Notes under the pieces: model-generated
The model's input: only the letters and a program-made list of their open reading frames with translations
The model's database searches: none
Told to the model about the DNA's origin: nothing
Part shown: one piece after another, positions 7,396-9,982 of the stretch
Position numbering within the stretch: position 1 is the first letter of the stretch
Layout of the letters: each line of letters opens with the position of its first letter
NCBI GenBank assembly: GCA_934589325.1
Contig: CAKTNU010000046.1
Span: forward strand, 1 to 9,982
Reading direction: 5' to 3'
Source: an uncultured Oscillospiraceae bacterium
GTDB taxonomy: Bacteria > Bacillota_A > Clostridia > Oscillospirales > Oscillospiraceae
DNA: 9,982 nt
Position numbers and translations under genes: made by a program

Positions 7396-7842
7396 ATGAA
7401 CAGGGAAAAATACATGTCGCTTGCACTGGAGCTGGCGCAGGAGGCTGCGTCGAATGGCGAGGTGCCGGTCGGCTGCGTTATCGTCGACGGGAGCGGCCGC
7501 GTTATCGGCCGCGGGCGCAACAGGCGCGAGGAGGGGCACGACGCAACCGCTCACGCCGAGCTTGAGGCGATCCGCGAAGCCTGCGCCGCAGTCGGAGATT
7601 GGCGGCTCGAGGGCTGCAGCATCTTTGTCACGCTGGAGCCATGCCCAATGTGCGCCGGGGCAATAATCAATTCCCGTATCCCGACAGTCGTATTCGGCGC
7701 AAGGGACACGCTTACCGGCTCCTGCGGCAGCGTGATAAATCTGTTTGAGGAGCGCTACGGTCACCGTCCCGCCGTGTTCGGCAATGTGGGCGCAGAGGAG
7801 TCCGCCCGGCTCCTGAAGGATTTCTTCAGGAACAAGCGTTGA
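7396..7842 (+). CDS. tadA: tRNA adenosine(34) deaminase TadA
   Basis: TadA converts adenosine to inosine at the wobble position of tRNA-Arg(ACG), allowing one tRNA to read several arginine codons. This 148-residue protein is of normal family length. Zinc and catalytic residues are visible: H53 and E55 in TAHAELEAI, and C83 and C86 in PCPMCAGAI. Further typical segments are GEVPVGCVIV (21-30), SRIPTVVFGARD (93-104) and the C-terminal LLKDFFRNKR. I start at the ATG at 7396, with GGAG about eight bases upstream; an in-frame ATG at 7339 would add 19 residues running through the preceding hairpin and is rejected. It lies 104 bp downstream of pta and ends in its own terminator. The substrate adenosine versus a free-base deaminase role is decided by the strong TadA-like C-terminus. 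Confidence 0.95.
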   Translation: MNREKYMSLALELAQEAASNGEVPVGCVIVDGSGRVIGRGRNRREEGHDATAHAELEAIREACAAVGDWRLEGCSIFVTLEPCPMCAGAIINSRIPTVVFGARDTLTGSCGSVINLFEERYGHRPAVFGNVGAEESARLLKDFFRNKR

Positions 7843-7877
7843 AAAGCCTACGGCATGAGTGCCGTAGGCTTTTCTTA
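7842..7877 (+). terminator. Rho-independent terminator of tadA
   Basis: A perfect 13-bp stem (arms 7842-7854 and 7861-7873) with the 6-base loop ATGAGT ends in TTTTCTTAAT. It overlaps the last base of the tadA stop codon. A smaller 8-bp hairpin (7811-7818 with 7824-7831) lies inside the end of tadA. Confidence 0.9.
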
Positions 7878-7966
7878 ATCTATTGGGCAGCTCATCCCCA
7901 AGTGGTGCGCCGCTATGCCATAATTATCAGGCCATTGCCCCACAGCAATCTTAAGAATTATACATA

Positions 7967-7995
7967 TTGACAAGTTTGTAGCACGCTGGTAGACT
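7967..7995 (+). promoter_or_regulatory. Sigma-A-type promoter for the GntR-ABC operon
   Basis: A consensus TTGACA (7967-7972) is followed after 17 bases by TAGACT (7990-7995, 4 of 6). Transcription would start near 8002, giving a leader of about 40 bases that includes AGGAGGT at 8028-8034. The stretch before it (7878-7966) holds no gene; only small hairpins are visible there. Confidence 0.7.
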
Positions 7996-7997
7996 AT

Positions 7998-8029
7998 CTG
8001 TGTCAACACTGATAATACAGCTAACACAG
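7998..8029. promoter_or_regulatory. Candidate operator of the GntR-family regulator
   Basis: The inverted repeat CTGTGT (7998-8003) and ACACAG (8024-8029), with a 20-base spacing, brackets the predicted transcription start and leader. A nested GTGT-CA-ACAC repeat lies at 8000-8009. YtrA-type regulators commonly repress their own operon through inverted repeats near the promoter, so this is the natural place to look. Which of the two repeats is used cannot be told. Confidence 0.4.
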
Positions 8030-8040
8030 GAGGTGCAGAT

Positions 8041-8397
8041 ATGATCAGCATAAACTACCGTGACCCTCGCCCGATATACGAGCAGGTCAAGGACAGCTTC
8101 CGTCAGCTTATTATAAGCGGCGCCCTCCCGTCGGACAGCAAAATGCCCTCCGTCCGTGAGCTTGCCGCCGGACTTACGATAAATCCCAACACCATTCAGC
8201 GCGCTTACCGCGAGCTGGAGGCGGAGGGTTATATATGCTCCGTTCCCGGCCGCGGCAGCTTTGTATGCCAGCAGGACGCCGCACTCGCCGCCCGCCGCAC
8301 CGAGCTTTTGAGCAAGTTCGACTCTCTTACCGCGGAGCTGGCGCTGGTCGGCGTGAGCCGCGAACAGCTTGCCGAAAGATTGGAGGCTGCCAAATGA
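8041..8397 (+). CDS. GntR-family transcriptional regulator, YtrA subfamily
   Basis: This 118-residue regulator has an N-terminal winged helix-turn-helix (about 10-76). It carries the GntR pattern PIYEQVKDSFRQLIISGALP, then MPSVRELA (35-42), NPNTIQRAYRELEAEG (48-63) and the wing GRGSFV (70-75). The C-terminal part (about 77-118) is a short helical segment, far too small for a ligand domain, which is the defining feature of the YtrA subfamily. These proteins usually repress an adjacent ABC transporter operon, and exactly such genes follow. Its stop overlaps the ATPase start by 4 bp (ATGA, 8394-8397). The ATG has AGGAGGT six bases upstream. In B. subtilis the related ytr operon responds to cell-wall-active antibiotics; the inducer here is unknown. 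Confidence 0.95.
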   Translation: MISINYRDPRPIYEQVKDSFRQLIISGALPSDSKMPSVRELAAGLTINPNTIQRAYRELEAEGYICSVPGRGSFVCQQDAALAARRTELLSKFDSLTAELALVGVSREQLAERLEAAK

Positions 8398-9287
8398 TAG
8401 AGGTACGATCCCTTGTAAAAAGCTACGGCGGCTTCCGCGCCCTTGACGGACTGGATGCATCCGTGCCCAAAGGCGCAGTGTACGGTCTTGTCGGGCCAAA
8501 CGGTGCCGGAAAATCGACTCTCATCCGTCACCTCGCCGGGATATACCGGCAGGACTCCGGCGACATACTGATAGACGGCGAGCCCGTGTATGAAAATCCC
8601 GCCGTCAAGCGCCGCATCGCATACATACCGGACGATGTATTCTACTACGGTCAGGCAAGTGCGCTTGACATGATGAAATTCTACCGCGATATGTACCCCG
8701 ACTTCGACTCCCAGCGCTTTGATGCCTTGGGCGAGGTGTTCCGCATAGACCCCAAGCGGCCGATGCGCAGGCTGTCCAAGGGTATGCAGAAGCAGGCCGC
8801 GTTCTGGCTGGCGCTTTCCATCCGGCCGGAGATACTCATACTCGACGAGCCGGTCGACGGGCTTGATCCCGTGATACGCCGTCAGGTATGGCGGGAGCTG
8901 CTGCACGACGTGACCGAAAACGGCACGACGGTGCTCATCTCATCGCACAATCTGCGCGAGCTTGAGGACGTGTGCGACCGTGTAGGTATAATGAAGAGCG
9001 GAAAGATGCTGCTCGAAAAGAGCCTCGCCGAGCTTCAGGACGAGCTTGTCAAGGTCCAGCTTGCCTTTGCCGACGGAAAATCACTCCCTGACGGGCTGGA
9101 CATACTGCATCAGTCGTCCATGGGGCGGCTGATGCAGCTCATCCTGCGCGGAGGTGCCGAGGAGATACGCCGCCGACTCGCCGCCGCGGAACCGCTGTTC
9201 GTGGACACTGTGCCGCTTACGCTTGAAGAGATATTTATATATGAGCTGGGAGGGGCTGACGATGAGATCAAAGATATCGTACTTTGA
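8394..9287 (+). CDS. ABC transporter ATP-binding protein (YtrB-like)
   Basis: This 297-residue nucleotide-binding subunit powers the membrane protein encoded next. It shows Walker A GPNGAGKST (34-42), signature LSKGMQ (127-132, a variant of LSGGQ common in ABC-2 type exporters), Walker B ILILDEP (147-153), D-loop GLDP (156-159) and H-loop H185 in SSHNLRELE. At the usual Q-loop position the sequence reads YIPDDV (78-83), with no glutamine; YtrB- and Nat-like ATPases vary here. The C-terminal part, about 215-297, is the divergent extension seen in this group. I start at the ATG at 8394, which overlaps the GntR stop and has GGAGG eight bases upstream. The open frame extends further upstream, but only as an out-of-frame reading of the regulator gene. 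The gene overlaps the permease by 26 bp. Export is likelier than import because no binding protein is present. Confidence 0.95.
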   Translation: MIEVRSLVKSYGGFRALDGLDASVPKGAVYGLVGPNGAGKSTLIRHLAGIYRQDSGDILIDGEPVYENPAVKRRIAYIPDDVFYYGQASALDMMKFYRDMYPDFDSQRFDALGEVFRIDPKRPMRRLSKGMQKQAAFWLALSIRPEILILDEPVDGLDPVIRRQVWRELLHDVTENGTTVLISSHNLRELEDVCDRVGIMKSGKMLLEKSLAELQDELVKVQLAFADGKSLPDGLDILHQSSMGRLMQLILRGGAEEIRRRLAAAEPLFVDTVPLTLEEIFIYELGGADDEIKDIVL

Positions 9288-9982
9288 CACGGGCATAGCC
9301 CGCAATCTTGCCCGGCGCTTCTGGCCGCTGTGGGCGGTGTATCTTGCGGCGATAACGGTCGTATTCCCGCTGGAGCTGACGGCGATGGGCGTGTCGAGCT
9401 ATGCGCAGGCAAACGCACGCGTGCTGCAGTGCGCTATGGGCTGCGTCAATGTCGCGATACCTGCGGGAGCGGTGATGGCTATGGCCATGTTCAGCTTTAT
9501 GTACTCAAGCCGCAGCGTCGGCATGATATGCTCCCTGCCCCTGCGTCGGGAAACGATGTATATGACCGCTCTTCTCTGCGGTCTCGTCCCGATGCTGCTC
9601 GCCGACCTCATCGCCGTCGGCATGGCCGCGGCGGTCGTGTCCGGCTGGGCATACGTCGAGACGGGCGTAATGCTCGAGGCGCTCGGCATAATTATAATGG
9701 AGACCGTCGCCTTCTACGGCTTTGCGGTATTCTGTGGCCAGCTCACGGGCAATATTCTTGTACTGCCGCTGGTGTATGTACTGCTCAACGTCTCGGTGTA
9801 CGCGGTGGAGCTGGGAATAAGATACCTGCTGTCCAACTTCGTCTATGGCATGAACGGCAGCGTATGCAGGCTCATCGTCCTCTCCCCGATAATTTACGCG
9901 CTCAACATCTTCAACGTCAGTTGGACGGACGCCGGCACCGCGAAGATCACGGTCGAGGGCAGTTCGCTCGTTACGCCGGAGC
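9262..9982 (+). CDS. ABC-2-like transporter permease, 3'-truncated by window end
   Basis: This open frame starts at ATG 9262 and continues without a stop to the last base, giving at least 240 residues. GGGAGGGG lies about six bases upstream of the start, within the end of the ATPase gene, and the two genes overlap by 26 bp. The N-terminal cytoplasmic stretch is followed by hydrophobic segments at about 21-41, 57-80, 100-127, 136-158, 162-183 and 200-217. After the second segment comes MYSSRSVGMICSLPLRRE (80-97), a pattern I recognise from Clostridia ABC-2-type permeases (tsRsvdmihSLPirRe). After the last visible segment, a likely extracellular portion begins at about 218. It is the membrane partner of the preceding ATPase under GntR control. 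Transported substrate is unknown; a role in envelope or antimicrobial stress is inferred only from the ytr-like arrangement. Confidence 0.88.
   Translation, partial: MRSKISYFDTGIARNLARRFWPLWAVYLAAITVVFPLELTAMGVSSYAQANARVLQCAMGCVNVAIPAGAVMAMAMFSFMYSSRSVGMICSLPLRRETMYMTALLCGLVPMLLADLIAVGMAAAVVSGWAYVETGVMLEALGIIIMETVAFYGFAVFCGQLTGNILVLPLVYVLLNVSVYAVELGIRYLLSNFVYGMNGSVCRLIVLSPIIYALNIFNVSWTDAGTAKITVEGSSLVTPE

Noticed and set aside
7843..8040. Possible signal recognition particle RNA, which in some Firmicutes follows tadA ahead of dnaX
   Set aside because: The conserved SRP hairpin with its GGAA-type tetraloop region is not present, and no dnaX follows.
1..9982. Mobile elements, CRISPR arrays, toxin-antitoxin or defence modules
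   Set aside because: No transposase, integrase, regularly spaced repeats, terminal inverted repeats or defence-protein motifs were seen; the small XRE gene is paired with lepA and not with a toxin.

Overview
The window looks like chromosomal DNA of a moderately GC-rich anaerobic Firmicute, probably class Clostridia. The case rests on three things: strong AGGAGG-type ribosome binding sites, a VanR/VanS-like two-component pair and a YtrA-type GntR/ABC cassette of the kind common in that group, and an acetate-pathway phosphate acetyltransferase. Genus cannot be read from the sequence. There is no phage, plasmid, insertion sequence, CRISPR, tRNA or rRNA signal. Coding density is high and most of the window is ordinary.

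Layout. (1) Bases 1-1132, plus strand: the end of one ABC permease gene and a complete second permease, together the membrane half of a BMP/nucleoside-type importer, closed by a long perfect hairpin (1148-1204). (2) Bases 1203-3808, minus strand: a response regulator followed by a multi-pass histidine kinase, overlapping by 4 bp and converging on that hairpin. (3) Bases 3863-6049, minus strand: a small XRE-family repressor-like protein and lepA (elongation factor 4), only 2 bp apart, driven by a strong promoter with a palindrome over its -10 box and ended by a terminator. (4) Bases 6222-7842, plus strand: pta (phosphate acetyltransferase, with highly expressed codon use), a weak intercistronic hairpin, and tadA (tRNA adenosine deaminase) with its own terminator. 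(5) Bases 7967-9982, plus strand: a GntR/YtrA-type regulator, an ABC ATPase and an ABC-2-like permease that runs off the end. These three are overlapping genes behind one promoter that carries a likely operator.

How it works together. The window mixes housekeeping genes (lepA, pta, tadA) with three regulated membrane modules: nutrient import, envelope sensing and a probably stress-inducible ABC transporter. Each module is bounded by a recognisable terminator or promoter. I see no convincing new system. The points most worth checking are the XRE-lepA operon with its putative operator, the YtrA-type cassette with its operator, the start codon of the response regulator, and an unexplained 90-bp noncoding stretch before the GntR promoter.
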